From Tricholoma matsutake (Eukaryota > Basidiomycota > Agaricomycetes > Agaricales > Tricholomataceae): DNA of 64,000 nucleotides. The notes under the pieces are model-generated. The model searched no databases. It worked only from the letters and a program-made list of their open reading frames with translations, and was not told where the DNA came from. The position numbers and the translations under genes are program-made. The stretch is from assembly GCA_026075535.2 (NCBI GenBank), contig AP026549.1, forward strand, positions 6,634,001-6,698,000, given 5' to 3'. Positions 20,077 through 30,519 of the stretch are shown one piece after another (within the stretch, counting starts at the first letter, position 1; every line of letters starts with the position of its first letter).

Positions 20077-20879
20077 GATGCCATGGGTGATTTCGATGGT
20101 CGGATGTATCCTTTCTCCAGGTTTTCGTCTAGAAACTCATTGAGTTTCTCTTGTTCCTTCGGTGTCAGTGGGTAGACTTTGCAATCCTTCAGTACAAAGC
20201 CTTCCTTCAAGTCAATTGCGTGATCCCACGGTCTTGACTCTGGGAATTGTTCAGATGCGGCTTTCTCGAATACCTGTCTGTACTTCTGGTATTCCGGTGG
20301 CAGTAAATCATCCAGGGTCCATTGGCTAGTCTCCTTTCCCTCCTCTTGCTCATGCGCTAGTCGTTGGGATATGGATGTCTTTGCTCTGATCCATATGTCC
20401 AAGTTGAGTAGGTACCGTGGGGAGCCCTTGCCTTTCGTGAGCCTGCTGATCGTGTTCATTTTTCAGATGTATCTGTGTGTCGGCTCTCGATGTTCCTCTG
20501 TCAGGGGCAGTTCTATGTCTGGTCCGAATAGGTCAATGACTGGTTCGCCTCGCACGTATGCGATCAGTATTGAGTCATCCTCAATCACATCTCGTTCGGG
20601 GGTCAGTTCTATTGCTTGTATTTCCATGCTGGTGTCTGCCAGTAGTTCTTCATCGGGTACCTCTTCGATCTTTACCTGAGGTGGGGTCTCCCTGCGCATA
20701 GGTATTTCAGCGTTGATGGTACTGTGATCTGGAGTCCTATAATCATGGATCAGGGTAGTCTGTTGTCGAGGGTAGTTTATCCTGTTTTGTAGTGTTGTTT
20801 TCACATTCCTTTTGCCGGTGCTTCCCTCCCCTGTGGAGGTTAGCAATTCCTTCATCCTTTGCACAATTTGTTGTGCCCT
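20077..20879 (-). pseudogene. G4 pol: protease-RT linker and RT N-terminus
   Basis: On the minus strand the linker includes STGEGSTGKRNVKTTLQNRI and an acidic segment with KIEEVPDEELLADTSMEIQA. RT begins with DLLPPEYQKYRQVFEKAASE, FPESRPWDHAIDLKEGFVLK, CKVYPLTPKEQEKLNEFLDE and KGYIRPSKSPMAS, the usual first block of Gypsy RT, where the hAT-type element interrupts it. One TGA occurs near 20461. Confidence 0.85.
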
Positions 20880-21275
20880 GTCACATTCTTTGTTTTTGCC
20901 CTTTTCCAGTTGTTTCTTCTTCTGGTTTTCTTGGGTCTTGGCGACAGCACATCGTGCTGCTTCAAGGCCTCTGGCTTGTTTAGGGGTGTTGCTGCTCCTG
21001 GTCTTTGCGACAGCTATCTGGGCAGAATTCAGTTCCTTGGCTTTCTTCTCGGAAAGCCTTTCCTTTGTTTTTGCCACAGCCAATCAGGCTGGGGCAAGGT
21101 TTCTCTCCCTTTCTTCGGAGAGTCTCTCCCTGGTTTTTGCCACAGCCGATCTGGCTCGGGCAAGGTTTCTCTCCCTTTCTTTGGAGAGTCTTTCTCTGGT
21201 TTTTGTCATGGCCACTTTGGCTCGGGCGAGGCTCCTCTCCTTTTCTTCAGAGAGCCTTTGTCTTGTTTTGGCCAC
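20880..21275 (-). repeat. Six 22-residue tandem repeats in G4 pol linker
   Basis: Six in-frame units of 66 bp encode the pattern VAKTRERLSEERERNLARAR plus two small residues (for example MAKTRQRLSEEKERSLARAK). The first four are close and the last two degenerate (VAKTRSSNTPKQARGLEAAR, VAKTQENQKKKQLEKGKNKE). The Arg/Lys/Glu/Leu spacing predicts a charged helical rod or coiled coil between protease and RT. One TGA replaces Arg between units three and four. I know of no such repeat array as a standard Gypsy pol domain. Confidence 0.8.
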
Positions 21276-21419
21276 AATGCGTCGAATTTGTGCCAGTTTG
21301 TCGTTGGGTGCTTCCCTTTCAGTGTCAACCCTGGGGGGCTTTAGGGTGTTTGGGAGGGTTCATTCGGCTCTTCTTGTCTTCTCCAAGATCCGTTGGATTT
21401 GAGCCTGTTGTTCTTCGTC

Positions 21420-21788
21420 TCAGAACTCAAGAGTTCCTTTTTTCCAATCAATGATCGGGTTCACCTCCCATAGCCATGACAGGCCCAGGATCACCGATTC
21501 CTTGCCTAGTCTGGCAACTAGGTATTTCATTGGGTAGCTCCGTCCATTGATGTGGAGCCTTCCCTTCACGTATCTTGTGATCGTCCCCTGCCTGTTCAGG
21601 GTCCCATCTACATTTGTGGCCTGGATGGTGTAGCCCAAGGGATATGTCTTGATCCCTTCTTGTTCGATGAATTTTGAGTCAATAAAGACTCCTCCTGCTC
21701 CAGAGTCAAGGAGCGCATTCGTTGTGACGTCTTTTCCGTTGTCTGACTCAGCTACCCAAATAGACAGGCGCATAGATTGTCTATTCAT
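21420..21788 (-). pseudogene. G4 protease
   Basis: This ORF of 122 codons begins MNRQSMRLSIWVAESDNGKD and carries the catalytic motif ALLDSGAGGVFIDSKF, then EQEGIKTYPLGYTIQATNVD, YLVARLGKESVILGLSWLWE and NPIIDWKKGTLEF. These are the flap and closing strand of a retropepsin. It lies 65 bp after the gag stop and leads to the repeat linker. It looks intact over this length, although the polyprotein around it is broken. Confidence 0.85.
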
Positions 21789-21853
21789 GGTAGCTAAGAG
21801 TACAGACCCTACGGAAATTTCAGCGGTGACTGGCGTCGTATCAGGCCGCTGCT

Positions 21854-22750
21854 CTAAAAACCTGATTCCTCCATGAGGTTGAGGGCTTGTTCCTTTTCTT
21901 CTTTGTCTAGTTCATCCAGCATCGTGCAGATCTTCTGGTAGGTGTCCACCCCAGTCTCTTTCTGGGTGAAGCGGTTTCGGTAAGGAGGAGGCGCTGACCC
22001 CGTCTGGGTGGGGTCTTTTCCATCCTTGTGATCGGACGATCGGTGTCCAGGTTGGTGGCAGATGAAACACAGTCCCTTTTGGAGGTGTTCCATGTGTTCT
22101 TGGTTCGTCAGTCGGTTGATGTCAAGAGAGGGTTGTCCTTTCTTCGTCGTTTCCTTCATCTTCTGGTTCTGCCTGGTCTTCCCCAGGATTGCCATGGCCC
22201 ATTTCCATTGGCCTTCATATTTCGAGGCTGCCTTTATCCAGCCCTCGAGAGTGTTGGGTACCATTTCCATCGTATGTACCCTCTTCAGTAATTCGGGGTG
22301 CAGTCCGTCCATGAAATATTTGATCATGGCTGCATCTTCTGTGATTCCCGTCCTGTCTTTCAGGATGCGGAAGTTTGCCACATATTCTTCGAGGTTCCCT
22401 GAACCTTGTTTGAGATTTTTGATCTCGGTCTTTGCCGTTCCGGCATCGTCGATCAGTGAGAAGGCCTCTAGGACCTTCTGTCGGAAGTCTGCATATTCAC
22501 CGAGTCCCTCGGACTGGTGTTGGTTGACAAATGCCTGTGCCCAGGCAGCTGCTGTCCCTCCATTCATGAAGGATAGCATGAAGATAATCTTTTTGTCGTT
22601 CGTGTCATAGACCTGGTCATTAATTCGCAGGTATAGGTCTATCTCCTGCAGGAACTTGGTGGTCTTGGTCCACTCTCCTGAGAAGTCCATTGGTGATCGG
22701 ATTCAAATGTCCTTCATGGACATCATCAGTGTGGTTGTGGGTTCAGACAT
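21854..22750 (-). pseudogene. G4 gag
   Basis: The likely start is ATG at 22750 (MSEPTTTLMMSMKDI, then one TGA for Arg, then MDFSGEWTKTTKFLQEIDLY). The capsid-type region reads DKKIIFMLSFMNGGTAAAWA, EYADFRQKVLEAFSLIDDAG, LKQGSGNLEEYVANFRILKD and AAMIKYFMDGLHPELLKRVH, characteristic of Gypsy gag. The knuckle is CFICHQPGHRSSDH, with His where the last Cys normally stands (CX2CX4HX4H). The frame stops at 21854. Gag forms the particle; aside from the early TGA the frame is open for 278 codons. Confidence 0.85.
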
Positions 22751-23056
22751 CTTGTTATAGAGGTCATTGGTTTTGTCTGTTAAGAAGCGGGTGGATGTCT
22801 CGGGTGGGGGTGTGTGTGTTTGTTCAAAGTCTTTGTCAGTGAGGAAGTCTCCTCGTTGTCTGTTGGTTGATCTGTAGAACCAATGCTGTGCTGGGGTAGA
22901 GTAACAGACTAGTCTTCCATTGTATATGAACCTGGCTGTGGTTCCACTTCTCTTGGTGGTTGGTCTGGGGTTTGTCTAGACCCAGGTCGCTGTGGTGTGT
23001 ATCAAGATGTATTGCCTACACCTAGGTAGGTGGGCTAGCAGATAGTTTAGATCTTA
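22751..23056 (-). other. G4 leader region
   Basis: This lies between the 5' LTR and gag on the minus strand. Immediately after the LTR the sequence is TAAGATCTAAACTATCTGC; no TGG-type primer site is obvious. The rest is untranslated, with no ORF of note. Confidence 0.6.
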
Positions 23057-23631
23057 TGTTAAGGGCGAAGCCTCAACCACTCGATCTAGTCGATGTCGTT
23101 CGACGAGGTACTTCCTCGATGAGTCGTTCGGCACTAGTCTTACTCAGAGCGTCCAATGTAAGATAGGTAGTGCACTCTAGCAGGGCTTCTGCATAGAGTC
23201 ATTCAGGTTCATGCACTAAGGGGCTTCCTTAGTGGTTTCAAGTAAGTTTGCAAGTTGCAAGTTAAGGCTGTTAATTGCCTAGATCTAAACTAAGGACATC
23301 CCTACTACAAGTCACAGTACTTATACTAGAAGGGAGGTCCTTATCATCCAATTGGAAAGGTAGATGCATATCAAGTAATAATAGAAACAATAGGCCTCAT
23401 GTCAGGGGGCTGTCGTATCACAGCATGTGTGGGAGTGGGTTCAGGTGCATGGAGTCACCATGCATCAAGGGTGCCTTCCATGGGAAGGGGATTGAATGCA
23501 TGCAGTCGGCATGCGTCGTGTGTGTGTCTGATGTCAAGGACATGCCCTAGGCATGAATCAAGGGGTGCCTCCTGTCTGGAGGGGATCGTCGGGTGCATCG
23601 GGTTCCATGAGTTACAAGGAAAATTGTAACA
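23057..23631 (-). repeat. G4 5' LTR (575 bp)
   Basis: Same terminal sequences as 14603-15375. It lacks a 198-bp internal block; the join lies at a short CCTCATG repeat. TSD CTGTT follows at 23632. In the element's own orientation this copy drives transcription leftward. Confidence 0.95.
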
Positions 23632-23636
23632 CTGTT

Positions 23637-24405
23637 CAACAAAAAAATTGTCATTATTTGCAATGGAAGTCCATTTCCTGGGGCATGACATCTCTGCAAA
23701 AGGAATCGAGGGAGATGGCTCAAAAGTCGAACACATGTTGAATTGGCTGGCACCGACCTCAGCAAAGCAGGTGCAACAGTTCTTGGGACTAGTAAGATAT
23801 ATCAGTACATTCTTGCCAGCATTGGCAGAGCACACGGTGGTGCTAATGCCACTCACCAAAAAGGAATGTAACAAATTGTTCCCGCCATGGACAGAGAGTC
23901 GTTGGGATGTCATCAGCGTCGACTAAGGAACGCCAAACCACGTTTGATGCAATCAAATGACTTGTCCTAAGCAGGGATTGCCTAATGACCATTGACCACC
24001 AAAACCCAGGGGAAAATCAAATATTTGTAACATGTGACATGAGCAAGTGAAGGACAGGAGCAGTGCTCTTGTTCGGAAAAGACTGGGAGTCTGTGAGACT
24101 GGTCGCCTTCAAGAGCAGACAGCTAAAAGCTGCAGAGTTACATTACCCTGTGCATGAACAGGAAATGTTGAGTATCATGCAAGCCTTAACCAAATGGAGG
24201 GTTGACTTACTGGGAACACGCATACACATCTACACAGATCATAAAATGATTCAAAACTTTGATGGTCAATGAGACTTGTCGCTCCAACAAGTCAGATGGA
24301 TGGAGTATTTGTTGCAATATGAGTATACAATCACATATATAAGAGGAGAAGATAACACCGTAGCAGATGCCTTATCAAGACTTATGGAAACCAAGGAGCC
24401 AGCAA
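23637..24405 (+). pseudogene. G3A RT C-terminus and RNase H
   Basis: After G4 the frame resumes with STKKLSLFAMEVHFLGHDIS, QQFLGLVRYISTFLPALAEH and KECNKLFPPW. The RNase H then has IFVTCDMSK-RTGAVLLFGK (TGA for Arg/Trp), AFKSRQLKAAELHYPVHEQE, IHIYTDHKMIQNFDGQ and VRWMEYLLQYEYTITYIRGE, ending DNTVADALSRLMETKE. TGA codons and two frame changes break it. It is the direct continuation of the RT at 13831-14602. Confidence 0.9.
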
Positions 24406-25186
24406 CTGTTAGTACAATGCCTAAGATACCATGTCGAATGTAACCAGAGTGGATGGGCAAAAGCACTACCGAAAGTGCGGTTTGACATGATGAACACGAT
24501 TAATGCATCAACACAGGTGTCACCCTTCATCTTAAAAACAGGGAGATCACCACAAGTTATGCCATCCTTGGTTACAGTAGATGGCCCTAGAACCTTGGGG
24601 GACAAGGAGGAGAGTGTAAGGACAGGAGAACTGATTGAGAAATTGAATGAAGAGGTTGAAAGTGCTAAAGACTGTCTGTTGGCCACAAAGATCTCCCAAG
24701 CCCACCACACCAACAAAGACCATGGAGTGGATCTGGAATTTTCAGTGGGGGATAAAGTTATGTTGGAGACTGTGCACTGATGAAGAGACTATATGCAAAA
24801 GAAGAATGGCTGAGTCGCAAAGTTTATGCCACTGTGGGATGGGCTATACAAAGTAACGGAGGCATTCCCAGAGTTGTCAACATACAAACTATCCATACCA
24901 GGACCAATGACGCACTTTGCGATGTTCCATGTATCCCACCTGAAGGTGCATATCGAAAATGACAATAAAAATTTTCCAGATAGAAGAATGGAAAGACCAG
25001 GACTGATTATAACAGAGGCAGGATTTTGTGGATAAAATATTAGATGAAAGGCCAAGAGGAAGAGGAAAGCAATACCTTGTATGTTGGAAAGGTCATGGGC
25101 CAGAGGCAGATTTATGGCAACCATGTTTGGAAATGTTGGATATGGAAGTGCTGGTGAAGTGGGAGGAGAGAGCACAGTGAGGGTCA
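24406..25186 (+). pseudogene. G3A integrase C-terminal part and chromodomain
   Basis: The sequence jumps from the RNase H end directly to LVQCLRYHVECNQSGW and KVRFDMMNTINASTQVSPFI, which lie near the end of the integrase core. The HHCC domain and both catalytic Asp regions present in G3B are missing, so about 0.9 kb was deleted here. The C-terminal domain reads DLEFSVGDKVMLETVH, FPELSTYKLSIPGPMTHFAM and FHVSHLKVHIEND. The chromodomain reads [32 protein letters not shown], stop about 25186. Without the core the copy cannot integrate. Confidence 0.85.
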
Positions 25187-25217
25187 ATTTTTTTGAAGCA
25201 TGAGAGAGTGTAAGAGA

Positions 25218-25801
25218 CCAAAATTACCTTCCAACTCACTAAGGAATACCTCATAGTTCCACATCCAATGAGCAGAATTGTTGGGTCATTGGGCCTAGGT
25301 TCAAACCAGCTAAGGGCTGACCCTTTGAGGTAGGAAAGGATGAATAGGATCTTCTTTTTGTCAGAAGCAAAAACTTGAGGATGATCATGGAAGTGAAGGT
25401 TGCACAAGACTAGGAAGTCCCAAAGTTTCTGGGGATTGGCCCCATCAAAAGTGTCAGGATCTTGAACTTTGATTTTCTCAGTTTTGGGTGCTTGATTCTG
25501 CCAGAGGGTTTGGAGACTATCTGAGAGGTTGAAGAGAGCATTGAGGAACCTACCTCCTGGGTCAGGATTTCCACCATTGGGAGGTTGAGGATCAGCAGGG
25601 TCATCAGGATCAGGGTCATCCCTGGGGCCATCAGGACTGCTAGGGTCATCAGATCATCAGGTCCACTGGGAAGTCCATCCTCTTTACCTGGACCTTCCTT
25701 GTCAAAGGGGTTAGGTTGCCCAACATTCTCTACATACTCAAGTGGAGTCATATTCTGAGGGGTCTCCAGAGGTTGAGACATGAGGTTTGCACTGATGGAG
25801 G
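25218..25801 (-). pseudogene. G2 gag fragment (middle)
   Basis: On the minus strand the N-terminal Pro/Asp-rich part (DKEGPGKEDGLPSGPDD) runs into FLNALFNLSDSLQTLWQN, KIKVQDPDTFDGANPQKL, CNLHFHDHPQVFASDKKKIL and FILSYLKGSALSWFEP, a typical Gypsy capsid region. It ends abruptly at about 25218 next to the stub of the G3A 3' LTR; the gag C-terminus and knuckle are missing. At 25801 it is interrupted by G5, and the frame continues at 44345. Orientation and protein type fit the same element as the pol at 7.2-11.4 kb. Confidence 0.75.
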
Positions 25802-25806
25802 GTGTT

Positions 25807-26613
25807 TGTAAGTCTGGCCCCACAGACTTATGACATTATCCACAACTTCACTCACCTACACTGCCGACACACTCCCCCAGTGCCGACACAGCCACCTATG
25901 GTGCAGAAACAACTCACCAACACCAGACATATCAACATCTGTGTTATGGTGAATTACAGTTAACATATACATTCCAACATCCCACGGCTCCAGCACAGCC
26001 ATACACATTGCCAACACAACTGCCCCAACCAGTGACACAGCCACCAGTGGTAGCATGGCCACCTACAGTGCAGAAATGACTCACACCAACATCAGACATA
26101 CACATGTCTGCATTATGGTGAGTTGTGATCAACACACTTTGCAATATCCCCCGGCACCAGCACAGCCACCAGCACCGGCGACATATCCACCTTCCCCATT
26201 GCTGCACTGGTGCCAGCACAGCCACCAGCAACAATACCAGCAGCAGCTCAGTGCCAATACACATGCCTGCAACAACCCCACATCCATGCCACCTTCTGGA
26301 ACACCCATCAGTGCCGACATTACACTGCTGATGCAGGCCTTCCTATTATGTGACCATTCCCAATGTGACCTACCCAAATCATACACTATGCTTGATGTGG
26401 CCTTCTTTTATTACATGGTCAATCTTTTATATATTACCCATCTTTATTTTTCATAACCTTCATTCTTGCTTTCTTGCAATGAAGGTACAATATTATTTTA
26501 TCCCCTTATTTTGTAGTAACTTAGGTTCTCGCTTTCTTGCAACAAAGATAATTTGATCCTGTCTTTTAGTGAATCTAAGTCTAGTGTAGGCTGCCAAACT
26601 CGGCATCCTTCCA
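25807..26613 (+). repeat. G5 5' LTR
   Basis: Starts TGTAAGTCTGGCCCCACAG and ends CATCCTTCCA. A TATA-like TTTATATATT is at 26426-26435. The middle is rich in CAGC/CACC phrases. It is followed by C plus T9, like the G3 leader, and not by a TGG-type primer site. It is 807 bp, against 762 bp for the 3' copy. Confidence 0.9.
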
Positions 26614-26703
26614 CTTTTTTTTTGACACCGACAACTTTCTTCACCTACTGAACCAACCCTGTCTCGGCAACCCTCTACCCTCATCCCACTCCTCTCCAGG
26701 AGC

Positions 26704-27640
26704 ATGACAAGAAACTTGCAGGATTCTGGCCAACCAGCCAAATTAGAGACACTACCAACCACACAATGAAAGCACCGGCATATCCACCAATCACCACCAC
26801 CGTCACCACCAATCACCAATACTGACTTGTCCCCTGACAAAAGTACACCTACCACCACCATCCACAGGGCCGCACTGCCTGTTGCCCAAACCAAAATATC
26901 ACCCTCTACACAACCACTCGCTGAAGTGAAGGTTACCAAGATGAAGGAATGCCCAATGCTCACCGCCAGAAAAATTACCCCCCTCATCATGCAATTGTGG
27001 ACCCTCACATGCAAACACTACAAGAAGCATGGTGGGAAGACAGACACTGAAATTGTCAGTTACGTTGCTGAGGGCATGTTTGAGCCGTGCCTCATGGTGT
27101 GGTACCAAGCTGACCAAACTCAGATTGACACACTCTCTCTCTGGATGCCTACCTCTCGGAGCTTGCCCAACTTGTCCTCAAAAAAAACTGGTTGCATGAC
27201 ATTGTCGAAACCATCCTCTCCTCATCCCAAGGCAATCAAGTTTTTATAGATTGGACAATTGAGCTTGAGAACCTGGATGCCATCCTTGCCAACCAAGGCC
27301 CTCACAAAGGCCAAACTTAAAACCCAGCTCCAATCCAACCTCCACCCCAACCTGAGACTCAACATTAGTCTGGAACCTGTTCTGGCCACCAATCTCACCC
27401 CCTGGGCTATTGAGGTCAAAGAACACAATGACTGCATGCGGGCCAAAGATGCTCGCACTCAAAAACTCATTGACACCTCCACCGCTGCATGTGCCACATG
27501 CCACAGTGAGAAGAAGGACTTACTCTCTCGACTCACCAACCCATCCATGAAGGGACACCTTCACTGCTGGGCCCAGCAAAACAAAACATGTCAAGAAGAA
27601 ACACCTCCCTGTCCTCAACCTCAAGAAATGAGCCCTCCTT
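26704..27640 (+). pseudogene. G5 gag (decayed)
   Basis: The likely ATG is at 26704 (MTRNLQDSGQPAKLETLPTT). After a TGA for Arg comes a Pro/Thr-rich stretch, then RKITPLIMQLWTLTCKHYKK, DTEIVSYVAEGMFEPCLMVW and YQADQTQIDTL. Following a frameshift near 27140 it continues as LSELAQLVL-type and FIDWTIELENLDAIL-type helices, then KLKTQLQSNLHPNLRLNISL. The capsid pattern matches a Gypsy gag of this lineage. At least two frameshifts and a stop at 27247 break it. Confidence 0.75.
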
Positions 27641-28396
27641 GAGAAGCACAATGGCTGCACCCAATGCCAGAAATTCAATGCCAATCACAAGAATGCTGAC
27701 TGCCCAATGAAGGCAGACAACACCTGGCCTGATGCTGAAACTTACATAACCCTCACAGCACCGGCGACATCTGCAGTAATGGAGGAGAACAAGGACAGCA
27801 AGACTGACTCATATGTCCCTCCCCCTGTTGATGTCCCCTTCACTGTGTCACACCTCTTCCCTACACTATATGCCACCAGCCCCCTCATCACCAAATTCCC
27901 CATTAAAATCTATCTGCTAATGGACATTGGTTTCCCCTGCACAGTGATTAGCCTTGAACTCTGTGAGTGTCTCAGCCTCTGATGTTATCCTCTCCCTCCA
28001 AAGGAAAATAACATGTTGTTCCTGACTCAGCAGAAAATCAACTGCAAGGAGTATGTCTTACTAGAGCTGCAATCAGATGAGGGGATATGGAAATTGGGGG
28101 TACAGAAGATGAAAGTAAATAAGGGATTATCATTCCCCATTATATTAGGAATGCCATTCCTTTCATCCGATCAGATTGTGATTGACACCCATGAGCGAAT
28201 GGCCATTGACAAATGGTCCAGCTTTGACATTTTAGATCCACCCCCTCAAACACCCTGGCCCTGGGGCAAACAACAGGTTACACCTCCACCCACACCAAAG
28301 AAAATTTGGACTCCAAAACCACCTATGCTGGAAAACTCTGGAGCACCAGCACTTGCTGGATGCCTTCTCCCTGGACCCATCATGGCCACTGTGTGA
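27641..28396 (+). pseudogene. G5 zinc knuckle and protease
   Basis: A knuckle CTQCQKFNANHKNADC (about 27660-27710) has CX2CX6HX4C spacing, like G3. It is followed by KADNTWPDAETYITLTAP. The protease region reads KIYLLMDIGFPCTVISLELC, with D-I-G at the active site position where D-S/T-G is usual, so this copy is probably inactive. GLSFPIILGMPFLSSDQIVI and DTHERMAIDKWSSFDIL close the domain. Stops at 27980 and 28394 are TGA. Confidence 0.75.
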
Positions 28397-30103
28397 GACT
28401 GCATTGAAGGCCTAGCATTCCAAGAGCTCCTGAAAGAGAAAGATGCAAAAATGAAACTCAAATTCACTGACCACTTCCCACTTTGTCTCCCTGATAGCAC
28501 TGAAGACATCCCCAGCCACATGTTCCATCACATCCAACTCAAAGACCCCGCCAAGGTCAACAATGGCAAAGGATATGCAGCTCCCAAGAAATACCAAGAA
28601 CCTTGGAAGAGACTGCTGGATGACCACCTCAAGGCTGGTTGCATTTCCTCCTCAGAATTTGCCTCACCTGCCGAAATACATTGCCGGGGTACCTGACTTA
28701 ATGGTTGACCCCCGGTGGGTGAACGACTACTGAGCACTCAATGGTAACACTGTAGAAGACAACTTCCCCCTACCCCACATAGATGACATACTTGCTGACT
28801 GCAGGAAGGGAAAAATATTTGGCAAGATGGACATGACCAACTCCTTCTTCCAGACACAAGTACACCCTGATGACATTCACCTCACTGCCATAAGAACACC
28901 ATGGGGACTCTATGAATGGACAGTCATGCCACAGGGTGGATGCAATGCTCCGGCCACACATCAGCACTGAGTGACCGATGCACTATGAGAACTCATTGGC
29001 AAGATTTGCCATGTCTACCTCAACAACATCATCATATCGTCACAGACCCTGGAGGAACATGAACAAAACTGCACTGCTGTTCTTGAGGGCCTCCAAAAAG
29101 CCAGTATATACTGCAATAAGGTGAAATCCAACCTCTTCACCACCAAATTATGTTTCCTTGGTCACATCATCTTGGGGACAGGCATCAAACCTGACCCCCA
29201 CAAAACTAACTGCATTGCGTCTTGGCCACAACCAACAACAGCCACCAATGTCAGGGGACTCCTGGGACTCACCAGATACATTGCCACCTTTCTACCAGCA
29301 CTTGCCAAATATATAAGCATGCTCACACCACTCACTACCAAGGAATGCAACTGGGAATTCCCCCCATGGACTGCAGAACACCAGGTCACCTTTGAACACA
29401 ACAAAGACCTGGTTCTTGGTGCTGACTGTCTCACTGTAATTAACTATGAAGACACACCATCAAATATCTATGTCACCACTGATGCCAGTGACCATTGCAC
29501 CAGTGCTGTGCTGAGTTTTGGAGCAACTTGGGAAACCGCCTGACCAGTTGCCTATGACTCCTATCAACTCAACGATGCCAAGAAGAAATATCCTGTTGAC
29601 AAGAAGGAACTCCTTGCCATTGTCAAGGCATTTAAGAAATGGACATCCTATCTCCTTGGTGCCCATTTTGAGGTCTTCACTGACCACCGAACACTCAAAT
29701 ACTTCCAATCACAGAAGAGATGTTGAGACAACAAATGAGATGGTCAATGTACATGGCCAATTTTGACTACAACATCACCTACATCCATGGTGAAGAAAAC
29801 ACTGCCGTGGATGCACTATCCCACATGCCTGATGCCACACCAGATGCATGCCTCACCACCTGCACGATCACGTACACACACAATGCACCAGCTACACATG
29901 CTGCTGGCATACTAAACATTGCCACAGACCAGTCACTTCTTGATACCATCATCACTGGCTATGAGACTGATTCCTTTGCCAAACAACTTATGAAGGATAT
30001 TGACATGGGGAGCATCAAAGGGGCAACCTTCACCGATAAGCTCCTCTATGTCAGCCACTGACTTGTGATTCCACAAGATCTCAAGGTCCATGAACCACTC
30101 TAC
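28397..30103 (+). pseudogene. G5 reverse transcriptase and RNase H
   Basis: RT blocks: FTDHFPLCLPDSTEDIPSHM, APKKYQEPWKRLLDDHLKAG, then after a frameshift DPRWVNDY (TGA) [40 protein letters not shown] (catalytic Asp) and [20 protein letters not shown]. The active site is VYLNNIII: the expected YLDD now reads YLNN, which would abolish activity. RNase H: YVTTDASDHCTSAVLSFGAT, YQLNDAKKKYPVDKKELLAI, FEVFTDHRTLKYFQSQK and ITYIHGEENTAVDALSHMPD. The frame is cut at LYNLA by the hAT at 30112. Confidence 0.9.
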
Positions 30104-30519
30104 AATCTGGCTAGGGACTACCATGGATGCGTCATATCTGGATGAACATCCACAGATTACATAAACTTATGGATATGTATGGATATGGATGTGAGGTCAT
30201 GGATATCCATGGATATGTGGATGTTGCTCATTCGCTACCTGCTGCCAAGGTTGTCCAAATAGCAATATACACAGATAGGGGTCTAACCACAAGTTTTGTA
30301 AAGGATTTCTCAAGCTACAGGTACAGGTGGTGATGTTCAGGTGGCTTTTCTGTGGCATATTGTGATGTCACTGTCACATAGACTGATGTTGCCTCCCTCT
30401 GACTCTAGGCTATAGCACAGGTTATGGGTATGGGTATCCTTCAACCCCACTGACATACTCCTCTACACGCCAAGCACAGCCATGGCCAATGGACAGAAAA
30501 TGGGCCCAAATGCTGATGT

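Larger units (their letters stand above)
14603..23631 (-). mobile_element. G4: complete Ty3/Gypsy chromovirus, TSD CTGTT
   Basis: Both LTRs are present: 14603-15375 and 23057-23631. CTGTT flanks the element at 14598-14602 and 23632-23636, and removing it restores G3A RT. Coding is on the minus strand: gag, protease, a linker with 22-residue repeats, RT-RNase H, integrase, chromodomain, then two extra ORFs before the 3' LTR. The purine tract AGCGGGGGGGTAA abuts the 3' LTR. A hAT-type element sits in the RT. CpG is noticeably more frequent here than in the surrounding elements, which fits a younger insertion. Confidence 0.95.
11432..25217 (+). mobile_element. G3A: Ty3/Gypsy chromovirus, split by G4
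   Basis: The element opens with an LTR (11432-11653), then leader, gag, protease, and RT up to 14602. G4 is inserted there with a CTGTT duplication. Coding resumes at 23637 with RT/RNase H and ends with a chromodomain at about 25186. A TGTAAGAG string at 25209 is the start of a 3' LTR that is otherwise deleted together with part of G2 gag. The integrase catalytic core is absent (deletion near 24407). A second family member, G3B, lies at 56.4-62.6 kb on the opposite strand. Confidence 0.85.

Noticed and set aside
20812..21454. Plus-strand ORFs rich in Leu/Phe/Ser that look like membrane proteins
   Set aside because: They are the antisense shadow of the Arg/Glu-rich 22-residue repeats of G4 pol; the minus strand carries the conserved protein.
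26055..26456. ORFs inside the G5 LTRs (His/Pro/Gln-rich)
   Set aside because: They lie in the CAGC/CACC-rich part of the LTR, occur on both strands, and are not preserved between the two LTR copies.
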